A stretch of 64,000 nucleotides of DNA from Microbacterium sp. SCN 70-27. GTDB taxonomy: Bacteria > Actinomycetota > Actinomycetes > Actinomycetales > Microbacteriaceae. Below the pieces are notes generated by a model. That model had not been told where the DNA came from. It was given only the letters and a program-made list of their open reading frames with translations, and made no database searches. The stretch lies in assembly GCA_001724425.1 (NCBI GenBank), contig MEEK01000018.1:1-64000 (forward strand). Reading direction: 5' to 3'. Made by a program: the position numbers and the translations under genes. This document shows positions 32,844 through 41,174 of the stretch, piece by piece (the stretch's first letter is position 1; the number at the start of each line of letters is the position of its first letter).

Positions 32844-32907
32844 GTCGTCGCGCCTGAGACGGCGTCCCTGAGTCGTCGCGCCCGAGTCGACGCACTCGAG
32901 CCGTCTC
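32841..32907. repeat. Intergenic repeats with a hairpin between PAC2 and uppP
   Basis: A direct repeat TGAGTCGTCGCGCC(T/C)GAG occurs twice (from 32841, including the PAC2 stop, and from 32870). GAGACGGC (32856-32863) pairs with GCCGTCTC (32900-32907), with an inner CGAGT/ACTCG stem. It lies between two convergent stops and could act as a weak bidirectional terminator. Confidence 0.4.
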
Positions 32908-32924
32908 GCCGCTGCGCGCGCGGC

Positions 32925-33755
32925 TCAGTACGCCTGGAGGATGCCGAGACTCAGCAGGATGATGAGCACGATACCGAGCACGACGCGGTAGATCACGAAC
33001 GGCAGGAAGCTGCCGCGCTTGAGGTACTGCATGAGGAACGCGATGACGGCGAGGCCGACGGCGAAGGCGATGCCCGTCGCGACGGCCGTCTCGAGCCCGT
33101 TGAACACGCTCGCGCCGGGATCCTTGATGGCCTTGACCAGCTCGTAGAGACCGCTGCCGAACACCGCCGGCACGGCCAGCAGGAACGACACCTCGGCGGC
33201 GACCGGTCGCTTGTAGCCGAGCGCGAGCCCCATCGTGGTCGTCGCACCCGATCGCGACACCCCGGGAACGAGGGCGAGGGTCTGGGCGAGACCCAGCACG
33301 AGGCCATCGCGGTAGGTGAGGTCCTTCTCCTCCCGGGTGCGACGGCCGAGCGCATCTGCCGCGCCGAGCAGCAGACCGAACACGATCAGGACGATCGCGA
33401 CGAGCCAGAGATTCCGGAAGGTGTTCCGGATGACGTCCTGCAGGAGGAACCCCACGATGCCGATCGGGATCGTGCCGATGATGACGATCCACCCCATGCG
33501 GGCATCCGGGTCGTTGCGGGGCACGGCGCCGGTCAGCGACCGGAACCACTGCCCGATGATCCGGACGATCTTCTTCCAGAAGTACACGAGCACCGCAAGC
33601 TCGGTACCCAGCTGGGTGATGGCGGTGAAGGTCGCACCCGGATCGACCGCGGACGGCAGGAACTCTCCGAAGATGCGCAGGTGCGCGCTCGAGGAGATCG
33701 GCAGGAACTCGGTGAGTCCCTGCACGATGCCGAGGATGATCGCATCGAGCAGCAT
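32925..33755 (-). CDS. uppP: Undecaprenyl-diphosphatase
   Basis: 276 aa, about eight membrane helices. Recycles undecaprenyl pyrophosphate to the monophosphate carrier used for cell-wall synthesis. The family signatures are ILGIVQGLTEFLPISSSAHLRI at the N-terminus (Glu and the PISSSAH motif) and LALVPGVSRSGATTTMGLALG near residue 175 (PGxSRSG). ATG at 33755. It is preceded by 37 bases after the M20 peptidase stop, so both may be on one transcript. Confidence 0.95.
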   Translation of the reverse strand: MLLDAIILGIVQGLTEFLPISSSAHLRIFGEFLPSAVDPGATFTAITQLGTELAVLVYFWKKIVRIIGQWFRSLTGAVPRNDPDARMGWIVIIGTIPIGIVGFLLQDVIRNTFRNLWLVAIVLIVFGLLLGAADALGRRTREEKDLTYRDGLVLGLAQTLALVPGVSRSGATTTMGLALGYKRPVAAEVSFLLAVPAVFGSGLYELVKAIKDPGASVFNGLETAVATGIAFAVGLAVIAFLMQYLKRGSFLPFVIYRVVLGIVLIILLSLGILQAY

Positions 33756-33792
33756 GGGTGCCTTCCGTCGCGGAAATGAGGGTGGGTGGAGA

Positions 33793-35103
33793 TCAGTAGG
33801 TGCGGAGCAGATCGGTCAGCACGCGCTGGCCGAACACCAGAGCGTCGATCGGCACCCGCTCGTCCACCCCATGGAACATACCCGTGAAATCTATGTCTGA
33901 GGGAAGACGCAGCGGTGCGAATCCGAAGCCTGCGATGCCGAGTTCGGCGAGGGCCTTGTTGTCGGTCCCTCCCCCCATGAGATAGGGCACGACGGGGATG
34001 CCGGGGTCGTGGCGTTCGAGGGCGCCCACCATCGCCTCGACGAGCGCGCCGGAGAAGGGCACCTCGAGCCCGATGTCGCGGTGCGAGATCTCGATCTCGA
34101 TGTCATCGCCGACGATCCGCTGGATCTCCGCCAGCACGGCGTCCTCCTGACCGGGCAGGGTCCGCACGTCGATCGCCGCCGAGGCCGCGTCGGGGATGAC
34201 GTTGTGCTTGTACCCGGCCGTGAGGCCCGTCGGGTTCGTCGTCGTGCGGAACGTGGAGCGCAGGAACGGGGCGGCCTTGCCGGTGGACTCGGCGATCGCA
34301 TCAGGGTCCGCCGGGTCGCCGCCGCACAGGGCTGCGAGGTCTGCGACGGTCTGGCGCGTCGTCTCGGTCAGCGCGATCGGCCACTCGGTGCGGCCGAGTG
34401 CGGCGACCGCTTCGGCGAGTCGTGTGATGGCGTTGTCGGGGTGCAATCGGCTGCCGTGGCCCGCCGTGCCGCGCGTCTTGAGCCGCAGCCACACGAGCGC
34501 CTTCTCCCCCACCTGCAGCAAGTAGGCACGCTTGTTGCCGACGCCGATCGAGTAGCCGCCGACCTCACTGATCGCCTCGGTGGCTCCCGCGAACCACTCG
34601 GGCCGGTCGCGCACGACCAGCTGCGACCCCTCGACGCCGCCGTTCTCCTCGTCGGCGAAGAAGACCACGATGATGTCGCGGGCAGGCTGCTCCCCCGCCC
34701 GGAGGAGCTCGGCGACGGATGCCAGGATCATGGCATCCATGTCCTTCATGTCGACCGCGCCGCGGCCCCACAGCATGCCGTCGCGGACGACGCCCTCGAA
34801 CGGGTCGACGCTCCAATCGTCCGCGACCGCGGGGACCACGTCGAGGTGGCCGTGGAGGACCAGGGCGGGCTTCCCACGATCCCGCCCCGGCACCCGCACC
34901 ATCAGATTGGTGCGACGCGGGATCGGCTCGTAGTACTCGGGGACGAGTCCCAGGGATTCGAGGAATGCTCCGACGTACTCGGCCGCCTCGCGCTCGCCGT
35001 GGGCGCGCCCCTCTCCGTAGTTCGTCGTGTCGAAGCGGATCAGGTCTCGCGCGATACGGGCGACTTCGGGCAGGTTCTCGGGGTCTGTGGCGTCGGCAGG
35101 CAT
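33793..35103 (-). CDS. M20/M25/M40 family metallo-peptidase
   Basis: 436 aa. Zinc-dependent dipeptidase or acylase. Metal ligands are visible: His in VLHGHLDVVPAV (about residue 85), Asp in GRGAVDMKDMDA, the catalytic Glu-Glu in FFADEENGG, Asp/Glu further on and the last His in GTDNKALAELGI and GMFHGVDERVP. The lid domain sits at about 200-330. ATG at 35103 is set by a leaderless -10 box; the open frame beyond is antisense to a tRNA gene. uppP follows after 37 bases. Confidence 0.92.
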   Translation of the reverse strand: MPADATDPENLPEVARIARDLIRFDTTNYGEGRAHGEREAAEYVGAFLESLGLVPEYYEPIPRRTNLMVRVPGRDRGKPALVLHGHLDVVPAVADDWSVDPFEGVVRDGMLWGRGAVDMKDMDAMILASVAELLRAGEQPARDIIVVFFADEENGGVEGSQLVVRDRPEWFAGATEAISEVGGYSIGVGNKRAYLLQVGEKALVWLRLKTRGTAGHGSRLHPDNAITRLAEAVAALGRTEWPIALTETTRQTVADLAALCGGDPADPDAIAESTGKAAPFLRSTFRTTTNPTGLTAGYKHNVIPDAASAAIDVRTLPGQEDAVLAEIQRIVGDDIEIEISHRDIGLEVPFSGALVEAMVGALERHDPGIPVVPYLMGGGTDNKALAELGIAGFGFAPLRLPSDIDFTGMFHGVDERVPIDALVFGQRVLTDLLRTY

Positions 35104-35110
35104 GGCCTCC

Positions 35111-35116
35111 ACGCTA
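35111..35116 (-). promoter_or_regulatory. -10 box (TAGCGT) of the M20 peptidase gene, leaderless type
   Basis: Minus-strand TAGCGT, GGAGGCC, ATG at 35103. The purine-rich spacer could also serve as a ribosome-binding site if a longer transcript exists. Confidence 0.45.
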
Positions 35117-35176
35117 CTCGCGCTCCGGGGGCTCTCCGCGGTCCCTGTTGGCCCCCAGCGCTCCGGACGCGGAAGA

Positions 35177-35211
35177 CCCCCGAGCCTGAGAATCAAATCC
35201 CAGGTCGGGGG
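35177..35211 (-). terminator. Terminator of tRNA-Leu(GAG)
   Basis: Stem of CCCCCGACCTG with CAGGCTCGGGGG on the minus strand, 14 bases downstream of the tRNA 3' end. A run of T is short (TCTTCC), so it is a plausible hairpin terminator that separates the tRNA from the M20 gene. Confidence 0.7.
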
Positions 35212-35224
35212 CCATTCCATTCTG

Positions 35225-35309
35225 TGCGCGAGGGGGGACTTGAACCCCCACGCCCTATACGGGCACTAGCACCTCAAGCTAGCGCGTCTACCTATTCCGC
35301 CACCCGCGC
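35225..35309 (-). tRNA. tRNA-Leu (anticodon GAG)
   Basis: Class II tRNA on the minus strand: acceptor stem GCGCGGG/CTCGCGC with one G-T pair, D-arm TGGCGGAATAGGTAGACGCG, anticodon stem CTAGC/GCTAG with loop TTGAGGT (anticodon GAG, reads CUC/CUU), variable arm TGCCCGTATAGGGCG and T-loop GGTTCAAGTCC. Discriminator A; CCA is not encoded. Confidence 0.95.
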
Positions 35310-35391
35310 AGGTGATCGGAGCTTTCGCAACCGAAGATCGACACTACCACGTCAGGGCCGCGATCGACCAATCCGTCGGCGCCCGGGCGCG

Positions 35392-36483
35392 TCAGCCCGC
35401 CGTCACTCCGAAGAGGAGGCCAAGAGCGTACGTCACGGCCGCCGCGCCGTAGCCGATCGCGAGTTGGCGGAGGCCGCGCTTCCACGGCGATGCACCGGAA
35501 AGGAGCCCGACCATCGCCCCCGTCGCCACGAGCGCGATGCCGACGAGGACCAGCGCGACGATGATCGCCGTGCCACCGCTCAACCCGAAGATCCAGGGCA
35601 GCACGGGGATGATCGCGCCGGACGCGAAGAACAGGAAGCTGGATGCCGCCGCCCCGAACGCACTCCCGACGACCTCATGATCGGCACCGACCGGGACCGC
35701 GGCGGTCACGGGCGCCTCCTCGACGGAGCGCGCCGCCTCGAGCACGCGTCGCGCCCGCTCGTGCGCGTCCTGCTCGCCCATCCCCCGCGTCCGGTAGACG
35801 AGTGCCAGTTCGTTCGCATCGAGGTCGAGGTGCGGCAGGGCATCGTCGGCGTAGTCGCTCGGCTCCGTGGCATCCAGCATCTCGCGCTGCGACCGGACCG
35901 ACACGTACTCGCCCGCCCCCATCGACAGCGCGCCGGCGAGAAGGCCCGCGACGCCGCTGAACAGCACGAACTGGGGAGCAGCCCCCGTCGCCCCGATACC
36001 GAGGACGAGGGCGAGGTTCGAGACGAGGCCGTCGTTGGCGCCGAACACGGCGGCGCGGAACGTGCCCGACAGGCGGCGCCGACCACGCGCCGCGAGACCG
36101 CGCACGACTTCGTGGTGGATCTTCTCGTCGGCGGCCATCTGCGCCGTCGCATACGGCTCGCTCTCGTAAGGGGAACGCCCCTCCGCGTTCTGCGCGAGGG
36201 CGAGCACGAAGATCGAGCCGAACCGCCGCGCCATCCAGCCGAGCGTCCGAGAGCCGAGACTCGGCGCGGGGAGACGCTTCGGCTCGCCGCCGAGCAGTTC
36301 CAGCCAGTGCTGCTCGTGACGCCCTTCGGCGTCGGCGAGCGCGAGCAGGATCTCGCGCTCCTCGCCGTCGCGGCGGCGCGCGAGGTCACGGTAGACCTGC
36401 GCCTCGGCGCGCTCCTCGGCGAGGTAGCGCGCCCAGCGACGGCGATCGGCGGCGGTGGGTTGACGCGTGGCGGTGTCGGTCAC
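35392..36483 (-). CDS. Erythrin-VIT1 fusion protein, iron/manganese exporter (MbfA-like)
   Basis: 363 aa. An N-terminal ferritin-like/rubrerythrin domain (about 15-120; RRWARYLAEERAEAQVYRDLA, then a second ligand set EGRHEQHWLELL) senses or binds iron, and a C-terminal VIT1/CCC1 domain (about 140-363) with five helices transports it. FGANDGLVSNLALVLGI and LSMGAGEYVSVRSQREML are the VIT1 signatures, and the last helices end in GLLFGVTAG. Likely removes excess Fe(II) or Mn(II) from the cytosol. GTG start at 36483; a TACCGT -10 box (36505-36510) lies 22 bases upstream. Confidence 0.9.
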   Translation of the reverse strand: MTDTATRQPTAADRRRWARYLAEERAEAQVYRDLARRRDGEEREILLALADAEGRHEQHWLELLGGEPKRLPAPSLGSRTLGWMARRFGSIFVLALAQNAEGRSPYESEPYATAQMAADEKIHHEVVRGLAARGRRRLSGTFRAAVFGANDGLVSNLALVLGIGATGAAPQFVLFSGVAGLLAGALSMGAGEYVSVRSQREMLDATEPSDYADDALPHLDLDANELALVYRTRGMGEQDAHERARRVLEAARSVEEAPVTAAVPVGADHEVVGSAFGAAASSFLFFASGAIIPVLPWIFGLSGGTAIIVALVLVGIALVATGAMVGLLSGASPWKRGLRQLAIGYGAAAVTYALGLLFGVTAG

Positions 36484-36504
36484 GGGGGCTCCTCGGTTCG
36501 CTCA

Positions 36505-36510
36505 ACGGTA
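36505..36510 (-). promoter_or_regulatory. -10 box (TACCGT) of the erythrin-VIT1 gene
   Basis: TANNNT match on the minus strand, followed by a leader of about 16 bases with GAGGAG before the GTG at 36483. Confidence 0.4.
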
Positions 36511-36557
36511 CCCAGCGAAAAGAGCCGGAACGCTCGGTTCCCGACGATTGCCAGCAT

Positions 36558-36571
36558 TTCGGATCTCCGAA
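36558..36571. promoter_or_regulatory. Palindrome TTCGGA-TC-TCCGAA upstream of erythrin-VIT1
   Basis: Perfect 6-bp arms around two bases, 75 bases upstream of the erythrin-VIT1 start and 13 bases beyond the helicase stop. It could be an operator for a metal-responsive regulator or a simple hairpin. A weak hairpin GGAAC/GTTCC lies at 36527-36541. Confidence 0.3.
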
Positions 36572-36583
36572 CACCGACCGCGC

Positions 36584-38446
36584 TCAGGAGCGCACGCGCC
36601 CCCGGAGCAGTTCGATCCGCGCCTGCAGCTGTGCGACCGTCGCCCTCGCGACCTCCGGCCCCCCGCAGACCCGGCGGAGCTCCGCGTGCACGGCGCCGTG
36701 CGGCTCACCGCTCTGGCGGGCGTAGAGGCCCACGAGGCTGTTGAGTAGCTGCCGCTGCTCGCGGAGCGTGCGGTGCAGGGCGGGCGGCAAACCGGCATCC
36801 GGCGCCTCGGCCGAGCCTCCGGACTCACCCTCGCGCGCCTCGCGCACCTTCCGGTGTCGCGTCTGCCGCGCCTGACGCTGCATCAGCAGCTCGTGCACGT
36901 GCTCGGGTTCGAGGAGCCCCGGAAGTCCCAGGAACTCCTCCTCCTCGGGGGTGCCGGGCACGGCGAGCTGGCCGAACTCCTTGCCGTCGAACAGCACCCG
37001 GTCGAAGTGCGCGACCGACCCGAGCGCCTGATAGGTGAACTCCTGCTCGAGGTCGTCGGATGCCTTGTCCTCGCGCTCCGCCTCGGCGAGGAGCGTGTCC
37101 TCCAGCCCGTCGTCGTCGCCCGACTCGCGGTCGAGGGCGTGATCGCGCTCACGCTCCATCTCCCCCGCGAGCCCGAGGAGCACCGGGACGTTCGGGAGGA
37201 ACACGGAAGCCGCCTCGCCGCGGCGGCGTGCCCGCACGAAGCGTCCGATCGCCTGCGCGAAGAACAGCGGCGTCGACGCGCTCGTCGCGTACACGCCGAC
37301 GGCGAGGCGCGGCACGTCGACGCCTTCCGACACCATCCGGACGGCGACCATCCACCGCGTCGTCGACTGCGCGAACTGCTCGATCCGCCCCGACGCGGCC
37401 TTGTCGTCGGAGAGCACGACGGTGGGCGCCTCCCCCGTGATCTCGCGGAGGATCGCGGCGTATGCCCGTGCGGCGGTCTGATCCGTCGCGATGACGAGCC
37501 CACCGGCATCCGGGATGTCCTGCCGCACCTCCGCGAGCCGACGGTCGGCGCTGCGGAGCACGGCCGGGATCCAGTCGCCCTCGGGGTCGAGCGCCGTGCG
37601 CCACGCCTGCGCCGTGACGTCCTTCGTGTTGTCCTGACCGAGATGCGCCTCGAGTTCGTCGCCGGCCTTCGTGCGCCAACGCATCTTGCCCGCATACACG
37701 AGGAAGAGCACGGGCCGCACGACGCCGTCTTCCAGCGCACGCCCGTAGCCGTAGTTGTAGTCGGTGCGCGAGAGGCGGATGCCCTTCTCGTTCGGGTGGT
37801 ACTCGACGAACGGGATCGGCGCGGTGTCGCTCCGGAACGGGGTGCCGCTCAGGAGCAGTCGCCGCGTCGCTCGTCCGTACGCCTCGCGCAGCGCATCGCC
37901 CCAGCTGAGCGCGTCGCCGCCGTGGTGGACCTCGTCGAGGATCACGAGCGTCGACGCGTCGTTCACGAGGTGCTGGTGGACGGATGCCTTCACCGCGACC
38001 TGCGCATAGGTGACCGCGACCCCGTGGAACTGGCGGGCGTGCATGCGCTGCCGGTTGCTGAAGCGGGGGTCGAGCCGGATGCCGACGCGTGCCGCGGCGT
38101 CCGCCCACTGGGTCTTCAGGTGCTCGGTCGGCGCGACGACCACGATGCGCTGCACGACGCCGCGACGGAGGAGTTCGGAGGCGAGTCTCAGCGCGAACGT
38201 GGTCTTGCCGGCGCCGGGGGTCGCAGCGGCGAGGAAATCGCGCGGGCCCCTGCCGACGCCGTCCGGGCCGTCGACGCCGAAGTACGCCTCGAGCGCCTCC
38301 GCCTGCCAGGCGCGGAGGTTCTGCGCCGTGCCCCACGGGGCGCGCTGCGGGAACGAGGGTGACAGGTGCTCGGCGGCGAAGCTGCCGAAGTGGGCGTCGC
38401 CGCCACGCTCCTGCTCCGTCTGCGCCTCCGCCCGCTCGTCCGTCAC
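36584..38446 (-). CDS. DEAD/DEAH-box helicase (SSL2/UvsW-like)
   Basis: 620 aa from GTG 38446. Superfamily 2 helicase related to restriction-type and XPB-like enzymes. Walker A is ATPGAGKTTFAL (about residue 75), motif II LDEVHHGG (DEVH) near 165, motif III LLLSGTPFRSD near 190. The second RecA domain contains VIATDQTAARAYAAIL and motif VI AQAIGRFVRARRRG. The C-terminal 150 residues are highly charged and unlike a known domain. It is probably involved in DNA repair or nucleic-acid remodelling. Its start is 65 bases from the divergent SGNH gene, and a leaderless -10 box precedes it. Confidence 0.88.
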   Translation of the reverse strand: MTDERAEAQTEQERGGDAHFGSFAAEHLSPSFPQRAPWGTAQNLRAWQAEALEAYFGVDGPDGVGRGPRDFLAAATPGAGKTTFALRLASELLRRGVVQRIVVVAPTEHLKTQWADAAARVGIRLDPRFSNRQRMHARQFHGVAVTYAQVAVKASVHQHLVNDASTLVILDEVHHGGDALSWGDALREAYGRATRRLLLSGTPFRSDTAPIPFVEYHPNEKGIRLSRTDYNYGYGRALEDGVVRPVLFLVYAGKMRWRTKAGDELEAHLGQDNTKDVTAQAWRTALDPEGDWIPAVLRSADRRLAEVRQDIPDAGGLVIATDQTAARAYAAILREITGEAPTVVLSDDKAASGRIEQFAQSTTRWMVAVRMVSEGVDVPRLAVGVYATSASTPLFFAQAIGRFVRARRRGEAASVFLPNVPVLLGLAGEMERERDHALDRESGDDDGLEDTLLAEAEREDKASDDLEQEFTYQALGSVAHFDRVLFDGKEFGQLAVPGTPEEEEFLGLPGLLEPEHVHELLMQRQARQTRHRKVREAREGESGGSAEAPDAGLPPALHRTLREQRQLLNSLVGLYARQSGEPHGAVHAELRRVCGGPEVARATVAQLQARIELLRGRVRS

Positions 38447-38454
38447 GAATGACC

Positions 38455-38460
38455 ACCCTA
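38455..38460 (-). promoter_or_regulatory. -10 box (TAGGGT) of the helicase gene
   Basis: Minus-strand TAGGGT, 8 bases, GTG at 38446. A leaderless transcript would start at the GTG. Confidence 0.5.
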
Positions 38461-38511
38461 AACGACCCCTGGGACAGGTAGCCTCGAAGCCGAACACGTC
38501 CGAGGAGAGCC

Positions 38512-39384
38512 ATGCGAAGGAACGAAGCGACCCCCGACGAGCACCGCTCGCCCTACGTACCGAACGATCAGGCGCACCCCTGGCGGCGCATGGTCTCGAT
38601 CGGCGATTCGTTCACGGAGGGCATCGGCGACCCGATCCCGGGCACGGCGGACGAGCATCGAGGCTGGGCCGATCGCGTCGCTGAGGTCCTCGGCGCGCAG
38701 GTCGACGATTTCGCGTACGCGAACCTCGCCGTGCGCGGAAAGCTCATCGGTCAGATCGTCGCCGATCAGGTGGAACCCGCCCTCGCCCTCGCCCCCGACC
38801 TCATCACGTTCTCGGCGGGCGGCAATGACGTCATCCGTCCCGGAGCCGACCCGGACGCGGTCGCCCAGCAGTTCGAGGACGCCGTTGCGCGGTTGAGCTC
38901 ACAGGGAGCCACGGTCGTCGTCTTCACGGGGATCGACACGAGCTTCACGCCGGTGTTCCGCGGCATCCGCGGGCGCGTCGCGATCTACAACGAGAACATC
39001 CGCGCGATCGCCGACCGATACGACGCGATCGTCGCCGACCAGTGGGCACTCAAAGAGGTCCAGGACCCGCGCTTCTTCGACGACGATCGTCTGCACTACA
39101 ACGCCCTCGGCCACCACGAGGTCGCCCGCATGGTGCTGCGCACGCTCAACGTCCCGAACGACCTTCAGCCGATGCAGCCCGACCCGCTGCCGAACCTCAC
39201 CTGGCGCGAGGCACGCACCAACGACCTCGTCTGGGCGCGCACACACCTCGTGCCGTGGGTGCTGCGGCGCGTGCGTCACCAGTCGTCGGGCGACAACGTC
39301 ACCGCAAAGCGCCCGGAAGCCCTCCCCGTCATCGTCGAGGCGCCGGCGCGGGATCGGACGGCCGGCCCCGGTCACGAGGCCTGA
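38512..39384 (+). CDS. SGNH/GDSL hydrolase (paralogue of the 11-kb gene)
   Basis: 290 aa. Same active-site blocks as the hydrolase at 11221: SIGDSFTEGIGD (nucleophile near residue 30), FSAGGNDVIRPG, and DDRLHYNALGHHEVARM with the Asp and His. No signal peptide. It is longer than its paralogue by a C-terminal linker with SSGDNVTAKRPEALPVI and a polar N-terminal 20 residues. ATG at 38512 behind GAGGAGAG, with a TAGCCT box (38479-38484). The substrate is unknown; a lipid or acyl ester is plausible for the fold. It lies just before the trmH remnant. Confidence 0.9.
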   Translation: MRRNEATPDEHRSPYVPNDQAHPWRRMVSIGDSFTEGIGDPIPGTADEHRGWADRVAEVLGAQVDDFAYANLAVRGKLIGQIVADQVEPALALAPDLITFSAGGNDVIRPGADPDAVAQQFEDAVARLSSQGATVVVFTGIDTSFTPVFRGIRGRVAIYNENIRAIADRYDAIVADQWALKEVQDPRFFDDDRLHYNALGHHEVARMVLRTLNVPNDLQPMQPDPLPNLTWREARTNDLVWARTHLVPWVLRRVRHQSSGDNVTAKRPEALPVIVEAPARDRTAGPGHEA

Positions 39385-39807
39385 TCAGCGCAGCGCCCAG
39401 AGCGCGACCGCGGCGGCGGATGCCACGTTGAGGGAATCCACCCCGCCCGCCATCGGGATCGTGACGACCGTGTCGGCCGCCTCCAGCGCCCGACGAGACA
39501 GTCCGTCGCCCTCCGTCCCGAGAACGAGCGCGACCCGTTCGGGCCGATGCCCGGCGAACACGTCGAGCGGCACGGCCCCGTCGGCGAGTGCGAGGGCGGC
39601 GACATGCACTCCGGCCTCCTGCAGCTCGGCACGGCTTGCCCCCCACGGCCCACCGAGACCCTCGGGCATTCGCGTCCACGGCACCTGGAAAACGGTCCCC
39701 ATGCTCACCCGGACGCTTCGCCGGTACAGCGGATCGGCGCAACGCGGCGTCACGAGCACGGCGTCCGCACCGAGCCCCGCGGCAGCGCGGAAGGCGGCCC
39801 CGACGTT
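39385..39807 (-). pseudogene. Displaced 3' half of a TrmH-family rRNA/tRNA methyltransferase gene
   Basis: Encodes about 138 residues of a SpoU/TrmH-family methyltransferase: ADAVLVTPRCADPLYRRS, MGTVFQVPW and the C-terminal LGTEGDGLSRR, IPMAGGVDSLNVASAAAVALW, ending with stop at 39385. The AdoMet-binding knot is complete, but the N-terminal half and the DHTN part of the DHTNVGA motif are missing. The sequence departs from the family exactly at the 11-bp repeat GCCCCGACGTT (39797-39807). An ATG in the frame (39813) is spurious. It has the genome's typical very high GC, so it is the native 3' end displaced by the insertion. It is about 60% identical to the 3' half of the intact hybrid gene. Confidence 0.88.
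39797..39807 (+). repeat. Left copy of the 11-bp direct repeat GCCCCGACGTT (left boundary of the islet)
   Basis: Identical to 41575-41585. On the minus strand it encodes the NVGA part of the methyltransferase motif DHTNVGA. The two copies bound the inserted DNA, and the element can be read as 39808-41585 or 39797-41574. Confidence 0.75.
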
Positions 39808-39895
39808 ATGCACCTAGTCTGCCGCGTGTCGCTCACCGGGAAACGAGGATAGGCAAAAAGCGTCCTGTATTCTGCGGTCGTCGAATGGAGCCCAC

Positions 39896-40591
39896 ATGGT
39901 CGAGAGTACGTCCTATCCCAAGGTGTCATCGAATGCGTGGCGCGCTCTCAGAGCTCGCGCCGCCGCCGCGCCGTCGACCAAACTCACGCCCGCATCTGTA
40001 GCCGCCATCTTGAACATGTCGAGCCCCAAAAGCGCGGCCGATAATGTCGTGTACCCCATGCGTCGGCTCGGCCTGATCGACGAGGAAGGATCGTTGACTG
40101 AGCGCGGTCAGAAGTGGCGCGTCGACGGCACATATGCCGCCGCTTGTGACGAGATCATCGACGAGATCTATCCGGCCGAGCTTTCGTCCCTCACCGACGA
40201 TGAGGGAAAGCCCGACAAGGCGAGCGTCAAGACCTGGCTTCAGCACAAGGGACTGGGCGACTCGAATGCGTCGAACATGGCATCGACCTACGTGATGATT
40301 GCCGAACGTCAGGTGCCGGAAGCGCCGACTACCAATGGCCAGGCGAAGCCCCGTCCCAAAGTCGCCCCGGCTCCCAGTAGTAAGGCATCGCCCAGTAGAT
40401 CAGCGGCCGCGAGTGAACGACTGCCCGCGGCGGAGTCAACCGGGCACCGCGAGCCGGTGGCGCCGATCCAAGGCACCGCGAATGGGCCCGAGGTGCGCCT
40501 CGACATCCAGATTCACATTCCGGCGACCGCGACGGCCGATCAGATCGATCAGATCTTCGCGAGTATGGCCAAGCATCTCTACAAGAACTGA
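39896..40591 (+). CDS. DUF5343-like protein of the islet, first gene of the pair
   Basis: 231 aa, recognised with moderate confidence. Residues about 8-80 are a helical, winged-helix-like unit (VSSNAWRALRARAAAAPSTK, TPASVAAILNMSS, VVYPMRRLGLIDEEGSL) typical of DUF5343 proteins. A Pro/Ser/Ala-rich linker (about 135-185) follows. The tail is a strand-helix block with DIQIHIP and ADQIDQIFASMAKHLY. The function of DUF5343 is unknown; I infer an antitoxin- or sensor-like role because of its partner. ATG at 39896 behind GGAG; a weak TATTCT box lies at 39868-39873. Its stop overlaps the next ATG in TGATG. Confidence 0.8.
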   Translation: MVESTSYPKVSSNAWRALRARAAAAPSTKLTPASVAAILNMSSPKSAADNVVYPMRRLGLIDEEGSLTERGQKWRVDGTYAAACDEIIDEIYPAELSSLTDDEGKPDKASVKTWLQHKGLGDSNASNMASTYVMIAERQVPEAPTTNGQAKPRPKVAPAPSSKASPSRSAAASERLPAAESTGHREPVAPIQGTANGPEVRLDIQIHIPATATADQIDQIFASMAKHLYKN

Positions 40592-41139
40592 TGGAGCGCA
40601 AAGCCTGGGCGGCCACTGTCGATCTTGCGCAAGCGATTCAAGCGGATCTCGTCGAGTTCTCTGTTCCCGATTCCGATCAGCAACGGGACAGCGGCACCGT
40701 AGTGGAGACGATCCTCGCTCCGGAAGCACCGTTGCTTGCTCAGTTCGATGCACGGATTCAGGACGAGGATCTTCGGACGGCGACGCGTACAAGATTTGCG
40801 TCTGGACACTATGCCGACGCCGTCGAGGCAGCGGTCAAGGCGTTGAACGAGCTTGTTCGTTCTCGCACCGGACGCACGGAGGACGGAGACGCTTTGATGA
40901 CTATTGCGTTCTCACCGAATCAGCCTCTGTTGCGGATCGGCAAAGGAAAGAGCAAGTCAGACGAGAGCCGCCAGCGGGGCCACATGCAACTGTGCCAGGG
41001 AGTAGTTGGGGCTTGGAGGAATCCCCGCGCGCACAGCCTCACCGAGGACGACCCGGAACGGGCTCTGTCGATGATCGAGACGATCTCTGACCTGATGGAC
41101 GTAACCCGTTCCGGCACCAAGACCCGAAAGCGAAAGTAG
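40591..41139 (+). CDS. TIGR02391 (Ymh)-like protein with an R-x4-H motif, second gene of the pair
   Basis: 182 aa. The C-terminal two-thirds match the TIGR02391 pattern: FASGHYADAVEAAVKALNE (about 69-87), a second conserved block LMTIAFSPNQPLL, then GVVGAWRNPRAH (137-148). R143-N-P-R-A-H148 fits the R-x4-6-H motif of HEPN ribonucleases, so an RNase effector is plausible but inferred. TIGR02391 members are known to be scattered near phage, plasmid and restriction loci and have no assigned function. A basic tail (GTKTRKRK) ends it. ATG at 40591 overlaps the upstream stop, giving translational coupling. Confidence 0.8.
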   Translation: MERKAWAATVDLAQAIQADLVEFSVPDSDQQRDSGTVVETILAPEAPLLAQFDARIQDEDLRTATRTRFASGHYADAVEAAVKALNELVRSRTGRTEDGDALMTIAFSPNQPLLRIGKGKSKSDESRQRGHMQLCQGVVGAWRNPRAHSLTEDDPERALSMIETISDLMDVTRSGTKTRKRK

Positions 41140-41174
41140 AGCGGCGCCGAGGCTCGGATATGCCTTGATTTTGG

